64,000 nt of DNA from Kangiella sp. (lineage in GTDB: Bacteria; Pseudomonadota; Gammaproteobacteria; Enterobacterales; Kangiellaceae), in NCBI RefSeq assembly GCF_014762745.1, contig NZ_JABURJ010000135.1:1-64000 (forward strand), written 5' to 3'. The position numbers and the translations under genes were made by a program. The notes beneath the pieces were generated by a model. It was given only the letters and a program-made list of their open reading frames with translations, was not told the DNA's origin and made no database searches. Below, one piece after another: positions 18,981 to 29,595 of this stretch; position 1 is the stretch's first letter; each line of letters opens with the position of its first letter.

Positions 18981-20066
18981 TTAGTCTCCAATGTGGCGTG
19001 CAACCACTTCAAACTTATTCTCTGACTTCATCAATAATGATTGCACTTTGGCGCTGCCAGATTGCACCATAGCTTTTGCTGTTAACTGCATATATTGGCT
19101 GTCAAACACTAAGCGGCCACGCCCATCCTGAGATACTTTACCACTGCCCAAAGTCTCAAAAAAGCTGGCTTCGTCATAACCATCCTCTGGCAGTTGCTCC
19201 AACGCCTGTCTTACTGTTGCCAGATCAACGTCCTCTAATAAAATCCAAACTAGCTCTGCCTGCTCAGGTTTTACCGTATTAACATTGATGGTGCCCTGCT
19301 CAGTAGGTAGCACGCAAATGTAGTCTTTTATACTGTCATAGATTGCTGCATTAAACCCTTTGACCACCATCAGTTCACTGGTATGCGCCATGAAGGTGTT
19401 AGCCGTACGGTAAGGCTTGGTTAGCCCTGTGTAAGTATAGTCTTCCGCACCATCAATTCCCGCAGGCTCCAGATCATCATCAATCCAGTCGCGTACAGCA
19501 GCTCCCAGTGCCTGAGGCGAACTCTCGCTTTGCTCTATCAAAGGCTCAATCAGTTTTGCGAATAATTTTTGTCCTGGTAGCTGCTCGTCTGGCTGACCAC
19601 CAGTTTCTTCGACAACCTGCAGGCCTCCACCACCATTACCTCGGGCGCTCTCTTCACTTCCGGCCTGAACAACAGGCTCCATGATAATGCTATTGAGATT
19701 GAAGCAACTGTGCATATCTCTTACCGAACCTTCTAATTGCCCCATATTCTGCTCAATCGGAAACATCATCGGATTTTGCGCCCAGGGTTGATTACGATGA
19801 ACTCGTTCCTGCTCACTTTCCTCGAAGTACTCCTGCAGTAAACTTTTAGCAAACTCTTCCGCGCCATACATATATTGGTAAGCTCTGGAGCTATTAATAA
19901 TATTGGCAGTCCGCTGATTATTCATGTGCTGATTCGATAATATGTGGATTGCCATGATGCTCAATACTGAAAATATAACCAGCACAGTTATCAGAGCAAT
20001 ACCTTGCTGACTACGGGCACTATATTTGCCGCTGGCCATGGGTTTTAATGGACGCCGGGCGAACAC
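18981..20066 (-). CDS. gspK: Type II secretion minor pseudopilin GspK
   Basis: Pseudopilus tip protein, 361 residues. Prepilin motif QQGIALITVLVIFSVLS with the hydrophobic N-terminal helix; GspK has no Glu at +5. The GTG at 20066 overlaps the gspJ stop by one base and has a strong ribosome-binding site GGAGGT five bases upstream, so it is preferred to the ATG at 20039, which has none. The globular domain carries a Gly/Glu/Gln-rich insertion around residues 130-165 (ARGNGGGGLQVV). Confidence 0.93.
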   Translation of the reverse strand: MFARRPLKPMASGKYSARSQQGIALITVLVIFSVLSIMAIHILSNQHMNNQRTANIINSSRAYQYMYGAEEFAKSLLQEYFEESEQERVHRNQPWAQNPMMFPIEQNMGQLEGSVRDMHSCFNLNSIIMEPVVQAGSEESARGNGGGGLQVVEETGGQPDEQLPGQKLFAKLIEPLIEQSESSPQALGAAVRDWIDDDLEPAGIDGAEDYTYTGLTKPYRTANTFMAHTSELMVVKGFNAAIYDSIKDYICVLPTEQGTINVNTVKPEQAELVWILLEDVDLATVRQALEQLPEDGYDEASFFETLGSGKVSQDGRGRLVFDSQYMQLTAKAMVQSGSAKVQSLLMKSENKFEVVARHIGD

Positions 20067-20773
20067 TAGCGACCTCCCCTTCTCACACTACCATCATTAT
20101 TGTCACGGCCTGGCTCGCCATTACCGGGCTCGCCTTCTCCTCGGTCTCCGCCTCGCTCACTACCTGCAAGATCAGGCATAGGGAAAAGTCGATAAATTTC
20201 ACCAAAGTCGTCCAGTTCAATCGTAACTTTTATTGCTTCTGGCATAGTTCCTTTTGAGCCTCGATCAATAATCCAGTCTTCTTTCCAGTTATCCCGCTCC
20301 AGAAATTCCACTTTAAAACTCTTGAGCCCAGTGAGCATCACACGCGTCAGTTGCTGCCCTTCCTGTGCCGGGTCAACATACATCCAATGATGTCTTAACA
20401 GCTCATCATCAACAAACTCATACTTCAAATGCTGAAGCTCGCTACGAGAGAGCTTGGCAGGGTTCCGCCAGCCGGCCCGGGTAAACTCCAGGTAGCTGTT
20501 GACACTATTGGTTTCACCAACTATTAGCGGTGAGGTATCACCGTACTCATCTCGTCTGGTTCGAGGCACCAGATAACGAATATCCTCTTCCAGCTGCCTG
20601 ACAGCCATCTGTACTTCACGCAGTCGCTGAATCTGTTTGTCATTTGAATCGGTAGCATTTTGCACAAAGGTAAACACCTGCAGTGCACCTGCAACGACAA
20701 CACTAAAAACAAAAAGTGCAACCAGGATTTCGGTGAGCGTAAATGCTGACTGTTTTGCAAATAGTTTTTTCAT
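20066..20773 (-). CDS. gspJ: Type II secretion minor pseudopilin GspJ
   Basis: 235 residues. The prepilin cleavage motif is QSAFTLTEILVALFVFS, followed by the helix and a beta-rich domain. The C-terminal 35 or so residues are a Gly/Glu/Arg/Asp-rich tail (RGGDRGEGEPGNGEPG), which looks disordered and is unusual for the family. It overlaps gspI and gspK by one base each. It forms the pseudopilus tip with GspI and GspK. Confidence 0.93.
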   Translation of the reverse strand: MKKLFAKQSAFTLTEILVALFVFSVVVAGALQVFTFVQNATDSNDKQIQRLREVQMAVRQLEEDIRYLVPRTRRDEYGDTSPLIVGETNSVNSYLEFTRAGWRNPAKLSRSELQHLKYEFVDDELLRHHWMYVDPAQEGQQLTRVMLTGLKSFKVEFLERDNWKEDWIIDRGSKGTMPEAIKVTIELDDFGEIYRLFPMPDLAGSERGGDRGEGEPGNGEPGRDNNDGSVRRGGR

Positions 20774-21153
20774 CAGCGCTTATCTTTCTTTCCGACAAAA
20801 CCAATCATTGCAAAACTGCCCTGCTCACCAAGCAGAATGGTTACCGTAACTCGGCGCATATCTTCATTGGCCGTATTAACGACCTCTTGCTCCCAGCGCC
20901 ATTCCTGACCAGCAAAATCTACTTCACCCTGTCTTTTACCGGTCGACGGCCACTCATCTTTGAGCTGTAACTCTGCTAGATGATTTTGTGCAATATAGCT
21001 GGCCAGAGTCCGCTCTTTAGCATTGCCAATCGCGGTAACACTGGCGGCATATAACCCCGTCAGCATAGGTGTTATAAAAATAGCAAACACTGCCAAAGCT
21101 ATGAGCAGCTCTAGCAGACTTAAACCTTTCTGTTTCGTTATGTTTGCCATCAT
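20773..21153 (-). CDS. gspI: Type II secretion minor pseudopilin GspI
   Basis: 126 residues, standard for the family. Prepilin motif KQKGLSLLELLIALAVFAI with Glu at +5 after the Gly. It is the proposed nucleator of the pseudopilus tip with GspJ and GspK. The gene overlaps gspJ by one base and lies 17 nt after gspH. Confidence 0.92.
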   Translation of the reverse strand: MMANITKQKGLSLLELLIALAVFAIFITPMLTGLYAASVTAIGNAKERTLASYIAQNHLAELQLKDEWPSTGKRQGEVDFAGQEWRWEQEVVNTANEDMRRVTVTILLGEQGSFAMIGFVGKKDKR

Positions 21154-21170
21154 CAGTATTAGCCAGCTAA

Positions 21171-21809
21171 TTAAAAGGGAGCATTTAATTCTAAATCCCA
21201 GTCGTGTCGATAGTGTCCTTCCATAGCGGGCTCCATGGTTATCTCTCCCATATAGTTGCCATTAATCCGATAAAACCTGGCATCATCTCGGTCCAGTCCG
21301 ATGGTGACAGTGAACTCATTCATTTCACCGCTGGACAGGATAAATATTTGTGGTGGTTTGGTTTCTTTTTCAGACTCCTCACCATCCGAATCGCCCAGAT
21401 CTTCTTCATCCGCCGAGTTCGCCAGTAAAGCTTCCTGACCTTCAACATTGATATACATTTCAATAGGCTCTTCAAGCTCAATATCCTTAAGCAGGCTATG
21501 TTCCTGCAAAGGATTCCAGCGTGTGCCATCATAAATCAAAAAACTATAGCCATTCTGCTTAACGCGGATTCCTATTTCTACTCCACGTAAAATCGACTCT
21601 TCCTGCGCAACCTGCATCAAACCAAACAACTGGTGTGCCCGATTTTTAAGTTTTGCAGCATCGTTATCAGAAAAAGCGATAACAGCAACAGAAAGCATGA
21701 TACCGGCAAGTGCCAGCGCTATAAGAATTTCAAGCAGGGTAAACCCTGCCTGAAAATTTGGATGGCGTAAAAAACCCTTACTGGTTGTCGCGGTTGAAAT
21801 TGGCTTCAT
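21171..21809 (-). CDS. gspH: Type II secretion minor pseudopilin GspH
   Basis: 212 residues from the ATG at 21809, which has a GGA a few bases upstream; the longer frame to 21869 gives an unlikely leader inside gspG. Prepilin motif QAGFTLLEILIALALAG, then a beta-sandwich domain. Between strands lies an acidic insertion (ANSADEEDLGDSDGEESEKE), not typical of GspH. It overlaps gspG by 32 nt. It links the tip to the major pseudopilin shaft. Confidence 0.88.
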   Translation of the reverse strand: MKPISTATTSKGFLRHPNFQAGFTLLEILIALALAGIMLSVAVIAFSDNDAAKLKNRAHQLFGLMQVAQEESILRGVEIGIRVKQNGYSFLIYDGTRWNPLQEHSLLKDIELEEPIEMYINVEGQEALLANSADEEDLGDSDGEESEKETKPPQIFILSSGEMNEFTVTIGLDRDDARFYRINGNYMGEITMEPAMEGHYRHDWDLELNAPF

Positions 21810-22248
21810 GTACATTCCAAGGACTGATGTCCATATTTTCGCCTTCACCACCAGGACGGCCATCGGCACCTAGCGTGTAAAGGTCATAATCATGATTTCG
21901 GCCAGGCTGCATATAGATATATTCACGTTTCCACGGATCGGTTGGAATGGCACGACTTCCAAGATAGCCATTTCGTGGGTAATTCTGTGGTACCGGGTTA
22001 GTTGTTGGCTTTTCAATCAAGGCTCGCAAACCCTGTTCCGTGGTTGGGTAATAACCATTGTCGAGCTTGTAGTTCTGTAATGCCATTTCAATAGTACCGA
22101 GATCTGACTTAAGCTTTTGTAGGTTGGCTTTGTCAGTATTGCCAAGCAAGCTCAAAGTTACGACTGTACCCATAATCGCTACGATTGCCAAAGCAATCAA
22201 AATTTCAGTCAAGGTAAAACCTTTCTGTTTGCGCAATATACGTTTCAT
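21778..22248 (-). CDS. gspG: Type II secretion major pseudopilin GspG
   Basis: 156 residues. Prepilin motif RKQKGFTLTEILIALAIVAI, then the conserved GspG C-terminal region with NGYYPTTEQGLRALIEKP, YLGSRAIPTDPW and YDLYTLGADGRPGGEGENMD; the Asp residues form the calcium site in the family. It is the shaft subunit of the pseudopilus. Processing needs a prepilin peptidase (GspO/PilD) that is not in this window. Confidence 0.96.
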   Translation of the reverse strand: MKRILRKQKGFTLTEILIALAIVAIMGTVVTLSLLGNTDKANLQKLKSDLGTIEMALQNYKLDNGYYPTTEQGLRALIEKPTTNPVPQNYPRNGYLGSRAIPTDPWKREYIYMQPGRNHDYDLYTLGADGRPGGEGENMDISPWNVHEANFNRDNQ

Positions 22249-22266
22249 TTCAACTCCGAAAATAAT

Positions 22267-23490
22267 TTAACTCGTAATAGAATTTGTTAGCTCGAAAATA
22301 GGTAGCATCATGGCCAGTACAATAAACATCACCATGCCACCCAAAGCCAGAATAATCAGTGGACCCATGATATTGAGAGCAACATCGACACTATTTTCAA
22401 ACAAGCTTTCCTGATTGTCTGAGACCTGCTGCAACATCTGCTCTAATTCACCACTGGCTTCACCACTACCGATCATGTGGATCATCATCGGTGGAAACAG
22501 GCCAGATTGCTGGAGAGCCACTTTCAAACTGCTACCTTCGCGAACTTTAACCGCGGCTTCTGCAACAGCCTGACGCATCTTCAAATTAGACAATACTTTG
22601 CCGCCAATATTCATGGCTTCCAGCAAAGGTACGCCACTGGAATGCAAAATACTTAAGGTACTGGAAAACTGGGCTGTGTTCAGGTTACTGGACAAACGAC
22701 CAAATACTGGCATTTTCAAGATCTTAGCGTGCCATCTACGTTTGTTGTCTTCATTACGAAGCCAGTAACGCATTCCGACAAACATTAATACCAGTAATAT
22801 CAGTGTATAAAGACCATAATTAATGACGAAGTCACTGATACCAATCAAAATCTTAGTCAGAACCGGTAATTCCTGGCTCATGTGGGTAAACTGCTCAACC
22901 ACTTTAGGTACCGCAAAAACCATCAGACCGGAAACCACGCCCACCGCAACCAGAATCAGCACCACCGGATAAACCATAGCCGCTGATACCTTGCTGTTAA
23001 TTTTTTGACGGCGCTCGGTATAGTCGGCTAAACGATTAAGAACCTTATCAAGGTGACCTGCCCGTTCACCAGCAGCAACCATGGAGCGATATAGCTCATT
23101 AAAGACATTAGGAAATTCTGCCATACCGTCCGCAAGTGTGTGACCCTCGAGTACTTTGGCGCGAACACCCAAAATAATACTTTTAACTTTACCTTTGTCC
23201 GTTTGATCGGCAACAGCCTTTAGAGCTTCTTCAATTGGTAAAGCGGCTTTAACCAGAGTTGCCAATTGACGTGTGACCAGAGCAAGGTCAGCAACTTTAA
23301 TGGAGGGCTTGAAGAAACCACCAGAGCTTTTCTCACGCGCTTTCTGCGCATCACCGATATGCACCACTTCAAGTGGCGTCATATCTTTTTCTCTTAATTG
23401 CTGGCGAATTTGACGAGGTGTATCGGCTTCAAGAACACCTTTTTTCTGCTTACCACGAGCATCCAGCGCAATATATTCAAACGCGGCCAT
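22267..23490 (-). CDS. gspF: Type II secretion inner-membrane protein GspF
   Basis: 407 residues, polytopic platform protein with two homologous cytoplasmic T2SF domains (about 70-195 and 270-395) and three transmembrane helices (about 170-190, 220-245, 375-400). Motifs include TRQLATLVKAALPIEEAL and the repeat copy TAQFSSTLSILHSSGVPLLE. It overlaps gspE by one base. Confidence 0.96.
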   Translation of the reverse strand: MAAFEYIALDARGKQKKGVLEADTPRQIRQQLREKDMTPLEVVHIGDAQKAREKSSGGFFKPSIKVADLALVTRQLATLVKAALPIEEALKAVADQTDKGKVKSIILGVRAKVLEGHTLADGMAEFPNVFNELYRSMVAAGERAGHLDKVLNRLADYTERRQKINSKVSAAMVYPVVLILVAVGVVSGLMVFAVPKVVEQFTHMSQELPVLTKILIGISDFVINYGLYTLILLVLMFVGMRYWLRNEDNKRRWHAKILKMPVFGRLSSNLNTAQFSSTLSILHSSGVPLLEAMNIGGKVLSNLKMRQAVAEAAVKVREGSSLKVALQQSGLFPPMMIHMIGSGEASGELEQMLQQVSDNQESLFENSVDVALNIMGPLIILALGGMVMFIVLAMMLPIFELTNSITS

Positions 23491-25019
23491 TAATCCTCCC
23501 GCGTGACACGCAACACTTCTTCGACAGTTGTCATCCCTTCCAGCACACGCTTGCGGCCATCCGCTCGAATGCTTGGCGTCGCTTTGCGCGCGTGGCGCTC
23601 CATATCCTGCTCGCTGTTATTGTTGTGAATCATGGTACGCATCTGTTCATCAATCAGCACTAGCTCATAGATACCCTGACGTCCACGATAGCCATGATAG
23701 TTACAGGCCTCACAACCATCTGGATGATAAATTGTCGGCGGGTTCGAGGTGTCAAAACCCATCAACTCACATTCTTTCTGATTGGCAACAGCTGGCTTTT
23801 TACACTCAGGGCATAACACTCTCACCAGTCGTTGTGCCAAAACACCCAGCAAACTGGTCGAAAGCAAAAATGGTTCAACCCCCATATCCTGCATACGGGT
23901 TACCGCACCAATCGCAGTGTTGGTATGCAGTGTTGAAAGCACCAGGTGACCTGTCAAACTGGCCTGCACTGCAATTTGCGCCGTTTCCAGATCACGAATC
24001 TCACCGACCATCACCACATCCGGATCCTGACGCAAAATAGCACGCAAGCCACGGGCAAAGGTCATATCCACTTTCGGATTAACCTGAGTCTGTCCAATGC
24101 CATCGATCAGATACTCAATCGGATCTTCAACGGTCAGAATATTACGTGTAGCATTATTGAGAAGTGAAAGACCTGCGTACAAGGTGGTTGTTTTACCCGA
24201 ACCTGTTGGACCGGTAACGAGAATAATACCATGCGGCTTATGCAACAGATCGCTCATCAGCTGCATCGTCTTGGACTCCATGCCCAGATGCGAAAACTCA
24301 AGACGTCCCGCTTCCTTATCCAACAGACGCAGCACCACCCGCTCACCAAAACTTGATGGCATAGTGGACACACGAACATCCACGGCACGGTTGGCAATTC
24401 TTAATGCAATTCGACCATCCTGAGGAATACGCTTTTCGGCAATATCCAATTTACCCATAACCTTGATCCGCGATACCAGCAGTGGTGCCAGTTTACGGTT
24501 AGGCTGTAATACCTCACGCAAAACACCATCAACGCGGAAACGAACTGACAAGGTTTTCTCAAAGGTCTCGATATGAATATCCGAAGCATTTTCTTTAATG
24601 GCTTCGGTCAGCAAGGCGTTGATTAATTTAATAATGGGGGCATCGTCTTCGGCCTCAAGCAAATCTTCCGTTTCTGGCATTTCTTCGGCCAGACGGAACA
24701 GATCCATTTCATCGCCAAGGTCTTCCATGGTCTGCCGTGCATCTGCCGTTCCGGATTGATAGAAGGCACTGAGACGACTTTCAAATTCAGTTTCGTTTAA
24801 TTTTTCAATCTGGAAACGATAAGGATAGTGACGGCGAACTTCCAGCAAAGCCTGCGGAGCTGTTCCTTCACGCATGAAGCACTGCATACCATCGTCAGTT
24901 CGGATCAGAAAAACGCCATGACGCTTGGCAAAACTAAAAGGCAAAGGACGAAAGCCCACCTCTTTCGCGGTAGCCTCCGTCACTGGCTCAATATGTTCAT
25001 TTGCCATTTGCTCAGCCAT
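23490..25019 (-). CDS. gspE: Type II secretion ATPase GspE
   Basis: Cytoplasmic hexameric ATPase that drives pseudopilus assembly; 509 residues. N-terminal GspL-binding region, then Walker A ([14 protein letters not shown]), Asp box ([18 protein letters not shown]), Walker B ([12 protein letters not shown]) and His box ([15 protein letters not shown]). A tetracysteine zinc module (CPEC about 45 residues before CEAC) is present as in EpsE. It overlaps gspD and gspF by one base each. Confidence 0.97.
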   Translation of the reverse strand: MAEQMANEHIEPVTEATAKEVGFRPLPFSFAKRHGVFLIRTDDGMQCFMREGTAPQALLEVRRHYPYRFQIEKLNETEFESRLSAFYQSGTADARQTMEDLGDEMDLFRLAEEMPETEDLLEAEDDAPIIKLINALLTEAIKENASDIHIETFEKTLSVRFRVDGVLREVLQPNRKLAPLLVSRIKVMGKLDIAEKRIPQDGRIALRIANRAVDVRVSTMPSSFGERVVLRLLDKEAGRLEFSHLGMESKTMQLMSDLLHKPHGIILVTGPTGSGKTTTLYAGLSLLNNATRNILTVEDPIEYLIDGIGQTQVNPKVDMTFARGLRAILRQDPDVVMVGEIRDLETAQIAVQASLTGHLVLSTLHTNTAIGAVTRMQDMGVEPFLLSTSLLGVLAQRLVRVLCPECKKPAVANQKECELMGFDTSNPPTIYHPDGCEACNYHGYRGRQGIYELVLIDEQMRTMIHNNNSEQDMERHARKATPSIRADGRKRVLEGMTTVEEVLRVTRED

Positions 25020-27166
25020 CAGTCTTCTTTAGCCTCGCCTGTGTCTTCCTGTTGTAAAGTGTCTTCCTGCATATACTCTTCATAAGTTGGCGGTAACACC
25101 AAGGCTTCATCATAAGTTGGCAGAACTTCAGACTCTTCTTCAGGCATCAAACTAATACCACGATTAGCCTGCTCAATCTGTTGCGCTCTAATATAACTGT
25201 ACTTGGCACTACTCAACTCACGCAGTTCTTCATCATCTTTCAAAACAGTAGGATGTATGAAGACCATTAGATTACGCTTAATTTTTTGTGTACGTTGTGA
25301 TTTAAAGGCGTGACCCAATACAGGAATATCGCCCAGGATTGGTACTTTTTGTGAGCTTTGTTGAATATCATCATCAATCAAGCCACCCAGCACTACCATG
25401 CCACCATCAGGAACCAGCACCGAAGTTTTTACTTCACGTTTGTTGGTTACCACGTCCACATTGGTTGAACCGGCGATAGATGATACTTCCTGCTCGATAT
25501 CCAGACGAACGTAATTACCTTCATTAATCTGTGGAGTCAGTTTCAACATCACGCCCACGTCTTTACGCTCAACATTCTGGAAAGGGTTAGAGTTGTTATC
25601 ACCGAGAGTGGAGCCAGTAATAATTGGAATTTCCTGACCTGACTTGAAGATAGCTTCCACATTATCAAGGGTCGTGACACTCGGACGCGACAATGTATTA
25701 GAGTCAGTCACACCTTCCAGTGCTCGAATGAATGCACCCCAGCTAAAGCCATCGGGTCTGATTCGAGCAACGCCTAAACCAAGACCTTGCATACCGCCCA
25801 GCACCTCAGCCAATGCCACACCCTGATCACCAGCAGTGCGTCGGGTTTCGGTTCCGGTAATGGCACCGGTTTCAGGATCTCGCGTAAACACTTCTTCTTC
25901 GGTGCCGCGTGCAGCAATCGCACCTGCAGCAACATTACCAATACCCGGTCCCGTGTTAGTAAAGTTGACCACACCACCTGGAGCACTGCCGCCATCTGGG
26001 GCGAACAACCACTGAATACCCAGCTCTTTCGCTTTATTGTCTGAAATTTCAACAATAATGGCTTCAACGTGAACCTGCTTACGACGAATATCCAACGCAC
26101 GGATCACTGAGTCAAATTCACGCATAATATCTGGCGGTGCAGTTAAAACCAGAGCATTGGTTTCTTCGTGAGGTTGGATACTATATAGCGAACGTTGCGC
26201 GGCCACTCCACCAGTTGCAGCACCACCAGCTCCAGCACGACCTGATGCAGCAGCTTCTTCTTTCTGCTTAATTTCACCAATGCCGGAAAGCACCTCCGCC
26301 ACCTGCTCCGCCTTCGCATATTTCAGAAATACAGTTTTAGTATTACCCATAGAGTTTAGCGGGCGGTCCAGGCTGCCAATAAGAGCTCGTAAACGTACCC
26401 GTTGACGATCATTAGCGCTCAACAAAATACTGTTGGTTCTTTCATCAGCAACATAACGCGGCTCCTGCACTTCGTTGCCCTGTTGCTGGCGCCCACTACG
26501 ACTTAAGCTCTCAAGAATTCTAACGATTTCACTTGCTGAGGCATGCTCTAATGGAATCACTTCAATTTCTTCATCATTGGCCTTATCCGTTCGGTCGATA
26601 ATCTCACTGATGCGACGAACGTTAGAAGCTGAGTCATGAAGAATCAGGGTATTAGTACCTTGAACCGCAAATAAATGACCTGAGGTTGGTGAAACCAAAG
26701 GACGCAACACATTCATAATTTGTTGCGCATCGACGTTCTGTACCGGTATGACCTGAGTAATATAGCGATCACCATATTCATCTAGGTTTGAGACATTGAC
26801 TGGAGAGTATTCAGAGCGGGCCTGCTGATCGGGAACAATCTTGACCACACCATTTGCTTCAATGGCTTGAAATTTATGGACCTGAAGCGCTGAAACAAAA
26901 ATGTTGTAAATCTGATCTTTGGTGTAGTCCACATTTCCAGCAGTAATAATAGTAACTTTCAGTCCTTTGACACGTGGGTCTACGATCATCGTTTTACCCG
27001 TGATTTTGGCTACGGTTTCTACAACCTCACGAATATCTGCGTCTCTGACATTCAACCTTTCAGCGTTCGCACTAAAGGATGATAGTAACAGGCCAGCAGC
27101 ACATACCGTCATGGTTAAACTGCTACCCAGTCGTTTCATACGAAATTTCTTGAGTGTCTGTATCAT
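25019..27166 (-). CDS. gspD: Type II secretion secretin GspD
   Basis: Outer-membrane secretin channel, 715 residues. The signal peptide (ending SANAE) is followed by N0 ([20 protein letters not shown]), N1-N3 repeats and the C-terminal secretin domain ([16 protein letters not shown]). An Ala/Gly-rich stretch in N3 ([15 protein letters not shown]) and a Glu-rich C-terminal tail of about 50 residues, probably the pilotin-binding region, are visible. It overlaps gspC by 4 nt. Confidence 0.97.
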   Translation of the reverse strand: MIQTLKKFRMKRLGSSLTMTVCAAGLLLSSFSANAERLNVRDADIREVVETVAKITGKTMIVDPRVKGLKVTIITAGNVDYTKDQIYNIFVSALQVHKFQAIEANGVVKIVPDQQARSEYSPVNVSNLDEYGDRYITQVIPVQNVDAQQIMNVLRPLVSPTSGHLFAVQGTNTLILHDSASNVRRISEIIDRTDKANDEEIEVIPLEHASASEIVRILESLSRSGRQQQGNEVQEPRYVADERTNSILLSANDRQRVRLRALIGSLDRPLNSMGNTKTVFLKYAKAEQVAEVLSGIGEIKQKEEAAASGRAGAGGAATGGVAAQRSLYSIQPHEETNALVLTAPPDIMREFDSVIRALDIRRKQVHVEAIIVEISDNKAKELGIQWLFAPDGGSAPGGVVNFTNTGPGIGNVAAGAIAARGTEEEVFTRDPETGAITGTETRRTAGDQGVALAEVLGGMQGLGLGVARIRPDGFSWGAFIRALEGVTDSNTLSRPSVTTLDNVEAIFKSGQEIPIITGSTLGDNNSNPFQNVERKDVGVMLKLTPQINEGNYVRLDIEQEVSSIAGSTNVDVVTNKREVKTSVLVPDGGMVVLGGLIDDDIQQSSQKVPILGDIPVLGHAFKSQRTQKIKRNLMVFIHPTVLKDDEELRELSSAKYSYIRAQQIEQANRGISLMPEEESEVLPTYDEALVLPPTYEEYMQEDTLQQEDTGEAKED

Positions 27167-28113
27167 TGGATTCTTCTCTCATTTGGATCTGACTTTTGCT
27201 GCTGTGACAGCTCTGACAAACCCAGCAATAGTGTTACGGGCTGTCCATCTCTCTCAATCGTAATTTCCAGCGAATCTGCACTGGTCAACTCATTAGCGAT
27301 ACCCAACAAACCCTGTTCGTTAAGTTGTGTTCCGTTAACTGACTTGATGACATCATTGCGTCTCAGGCCAAGGCGAGCAAACATTCTTGGGTCACTACCA
27401 GGAGCAACTTTATATCCGGTTACCACACCACTTTCATCAACAACCGGCTCAAATTTGGCTAAATCGGCCAATGACTGAGGATCGGTGAATACCTTATCTT
27501 TCATGTCAGCCAGCTCACTGGTTAAACGACTATCACGGCGCTTGTCGATGGTTCTTTCAGCAGTCGGCTCGGCCGCTTTCAATTCTTGCTTAGGTTTGGT
27601 TAATGCACTCTGATCAAGCTGCTCTTCCAGTGTCAGAGTTTCCAGCTTGCCATTATTTTTCAAAATGACTTTCAGAGTTTCAACCTTTTCCAGAACCACA
27701 TTGCCGTTCACTTGCAACTTATCATTAATAAAGTAGGCTTTTTCATCACGTCCATTAGCCTGAATTATGGCACTGGATAATCCTTCTTCAGAGGAAACGT
27801 AGGTTCCCAGCAACTTCAGATTAAGGCGAGTTTCTTCGGCCTGCACCGTTTCTTCCTCAACCCGGCCAGCTTCTCCAAAGACATGCATAGATACCAGCTT
27901 GTTGACATCAACAGCTGAACGGTTAGTTTGTTGGGGACGTGTTTGAACTACAGGTTCAGCGTGTTGCGGTGGTTGAAAAAAACCAATCCACAACCATATT
28001 AACTTAGCAACTATATACAAAGTCAGTACAGTCAATAAAGCGGCTAGCACCTGCGCAATCAACCTACCCCGTTGTTGCACAAACTGGCTTATTTTTTGAG
28101 TTATAGGATTCAT
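27163..28113 (-). CDS. gspC: Type II secretion protein GspC
   Basis: Inner-membrane protein that links the platform to the secretin; 316 residues. One transmembrane helix (about 18-46), the HR domain (about 85-165, LNLKLLGTYVSSEEGLSSAI) and a C-terminal PDZ domain (about 215-305, GSDPRMFARLGLRRNDVI). It is the first gene of the gspCDEFGHIJKLMN operon, divergent from hslR across a 140-nt gap that must contain both promoters. Confidence 0.95.
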   Translation of the reverse strand: MNPITQKISQFVQQRGRLIAQVLAALLTVLTLYIVAKLIWLWIGFFQPPQHAEPVVQTRPQQTNRSAVDVNKLVSMHVFGEAGRVEEETVQAEETRLNLKLLGTYVSSEEGLSSAIIQANGRDEKAYFINDKLQVNGNVVLEKVETLKVILKNNGKLETLTLEEQLDQSALTKPKQELKAAEPTAERTIDKRRDSRLTSELADMKDKVFTDPQSLADLAKFEPVVDESGVVTGYKVAPGSDPRMFARLGLRRNDVIKSVNGTQLNEQGLLGIANELTSADSLEITIERDGQPVTLLLGLSELSQQQKSDPNERRIQ

Positions 28114-28253
28114 GAGTTACTGTGTCACGAAAAGTCGTTGTGTTCCCTCGTAATTGTTCGGCATCCTTCCTGCAGATCGCCTATAATCGGAAATAGTCCC
28201 ATGCAGGAGCTGAGAAAGCAAGCAAGATACTGTAAAGAATAGTAAGGTTCAAG

Positions 28254-28643
28254 ATGGTAGTTGACATTTATGTGAGATTAGACAAATGGCTTTGGGCAGC
28301 GCGTTTTTTCAAAACTCGAGCTCTGGCGAAGGCTGCCATCGAAGGTGGGAAAGTTCATTGCGACGGTGTTCGAGGCAAACCCAGCCGTCAGGTTCAGCTT
28401 GGTATGAGTATAAAAATTCGCCAGGGGTTTGCTGAAAAAACAGTCATTGTCGAAGGCCTGTCGGAACAACGCGGCCCGGCCAAGGTGGCTCAGACTCTTT
28501 ACAGAGAAACCGAAGAGAGCATCGAAAAGCGGGAACAGCTTGCGGTTCAACGCCAGTCGATGCCTTTTTCAGAGCATAAGCCTGACAAAAAACAACGCCG
28601 TCAGATCCACCGTTTCTTGCGCCAGCAGGATAAAGACTCATAA
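28254..28643 (+). CDS. hslR: Ribosome-associated heat shock protein Hsp15
   Basis: S4-domain RNA-binding protein that rescues stalled 50S subunits carrying nascent chains. 129 residues. The S4 motif runs VRLDKWLWAARFFKTRALAK through AAIEGGKVHCDG; a basic C-terminal tail follows. It precedes hslO by 34 nt, as in E. coli. Confidence 0.95.
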   Translation: MVVDIYVRLDKWLWAARFFKTRALAKAAIEGGKVHCDGVRGKPSRQVQLGMSIKIRQGFAEKTVIVEGLSEQRGPAKVAQTLYRETEESIEKREQLAVQRQSMPFSEHKPDKKQRRQIHRFLRQQDKDS

Positions 28644-28677
28644 CCAATCAGCATTAATTAAACATCAGAGAGCATTC

Positions 28678-29550
28678 ATGTCCGATCTTATTCAGAGATT
28701 TACATTTGCCGATTTACCGGTTCGTGGCGAGATCATCAGCCTTGAGCAAAGCTTCCAGACTATCTGCGAACAGCACCAATATTCAGACACCCTGCGCCAC
28801 CTGCTTGGCGAAGCCTTGGCAGCGACTGCCTTAATGGCTGAAATCATAAAGATCGAAGGCAAGGTTTCGCTACAGCTGCAAAGCCCTTCGCAGGTCAAAT
28901 TGCTGGTCACCGAATGCAATAATCACGGCCATATTCGTGGCGTCATGCACCCGCTCGATCCTGATATTACAGATTATGACTTCAAAAAGTGGACTCAGGG
29001 CGGCACCCTGGCCATTACCATTGAGCCGGTGCAAGGCCACCGCTACCAGGGTATTGTTTCGCTGGAAAAAGACAGTCTTGCGGCATGTCTTGAAGATTAC
29101 TTTACCAGTTCCGAGCAGTTGCCGACCTATCTCAAACTGTTTGTTAGTAAAGAGCGGATTACCGGGGTCTTCCTGCAGGCCATGCCTGATGAGGGCAATC
29201 AAGAAAAGGATCGACAGACTGCTTTTGAGCATGTCACCACATTAGCCGAAACCATTACTGATGAAGAGGCACTCACATTATCTCATCATGATCTGCTCTA
29301 TCGCCTGTTCCATCAGGACAAGGTAACTCTGTACACGGAAAAACCGATCCAGTTCCAATGCAGTTGTTCACGTGAACGTAATGAGCGGGCCCTGTTAACC
29401 ATTGAGCCACAGGAGTTGATGCAATTGGCCGAGGAGCATGATGGTAAAGTTGAGTTAGTATGTGATTTTTGCAGTAAGAAGGAAGTGTTTACCCAGCAGG
29501 AAATTGCGCAGCTTATCACCACTAATCAGGGTAGCGAATCGGTCAATTAA
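28678..29550 (+). CDS. hslO: Redox-regulated chaperone Hsp33
   Basis: Cytosolic holdase switched on by oxidation and unfolding. 290 residues from the ATG at 28678 (MSDLIQRFTF); a longer frame start inside hslR is rejected. The C-terminal zinc switch is intact: CSCS and, about 30 residues later, CDFC. It pairs with hslR. It converges on envZ, with a short GC hairpin (CCTGC / GCAGG) near 29564-29580 but no T tract. Confidence 0.96.
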   Translation: MSDLIQRFTFADLPVRGEIISLEQSFQTICEQHQYSDTLRHLLGEALAATALMAEIIKIEGKVSLQLQSPSQVKLLVTECNNHGHIRGVMHPLDPDITDYDFKKWTQGGTLAITIEPVQGHRYQGIVSLEKDSLAACLEDYFTSSEQLPTYLKLFVSKERITGVFLQAMPDEGNQEKDRQTAFEHVTTLAETITDEEALTLSHHDLLYRLFHQDKVTLYTEKPIQFQCSCSRERNERALLTIEPQELMQLAEEHDGKVELVCDFCSKKEVFTQQEIAQLITTNQGSESVN

Positions 29551-29595
29551 TAAAGGAGAACCTGCCTGACTTGCAGGAAGCTCTAGTGAGAAGTT

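Noticed and set aside
23528-24040. Plus-strand frame of 170 codons inside gspE
   Set aside because: Antisense to a well-conserved gspE; the translation has no domain character and is rich in His, Pro and Ser, typical of a shadow frame.
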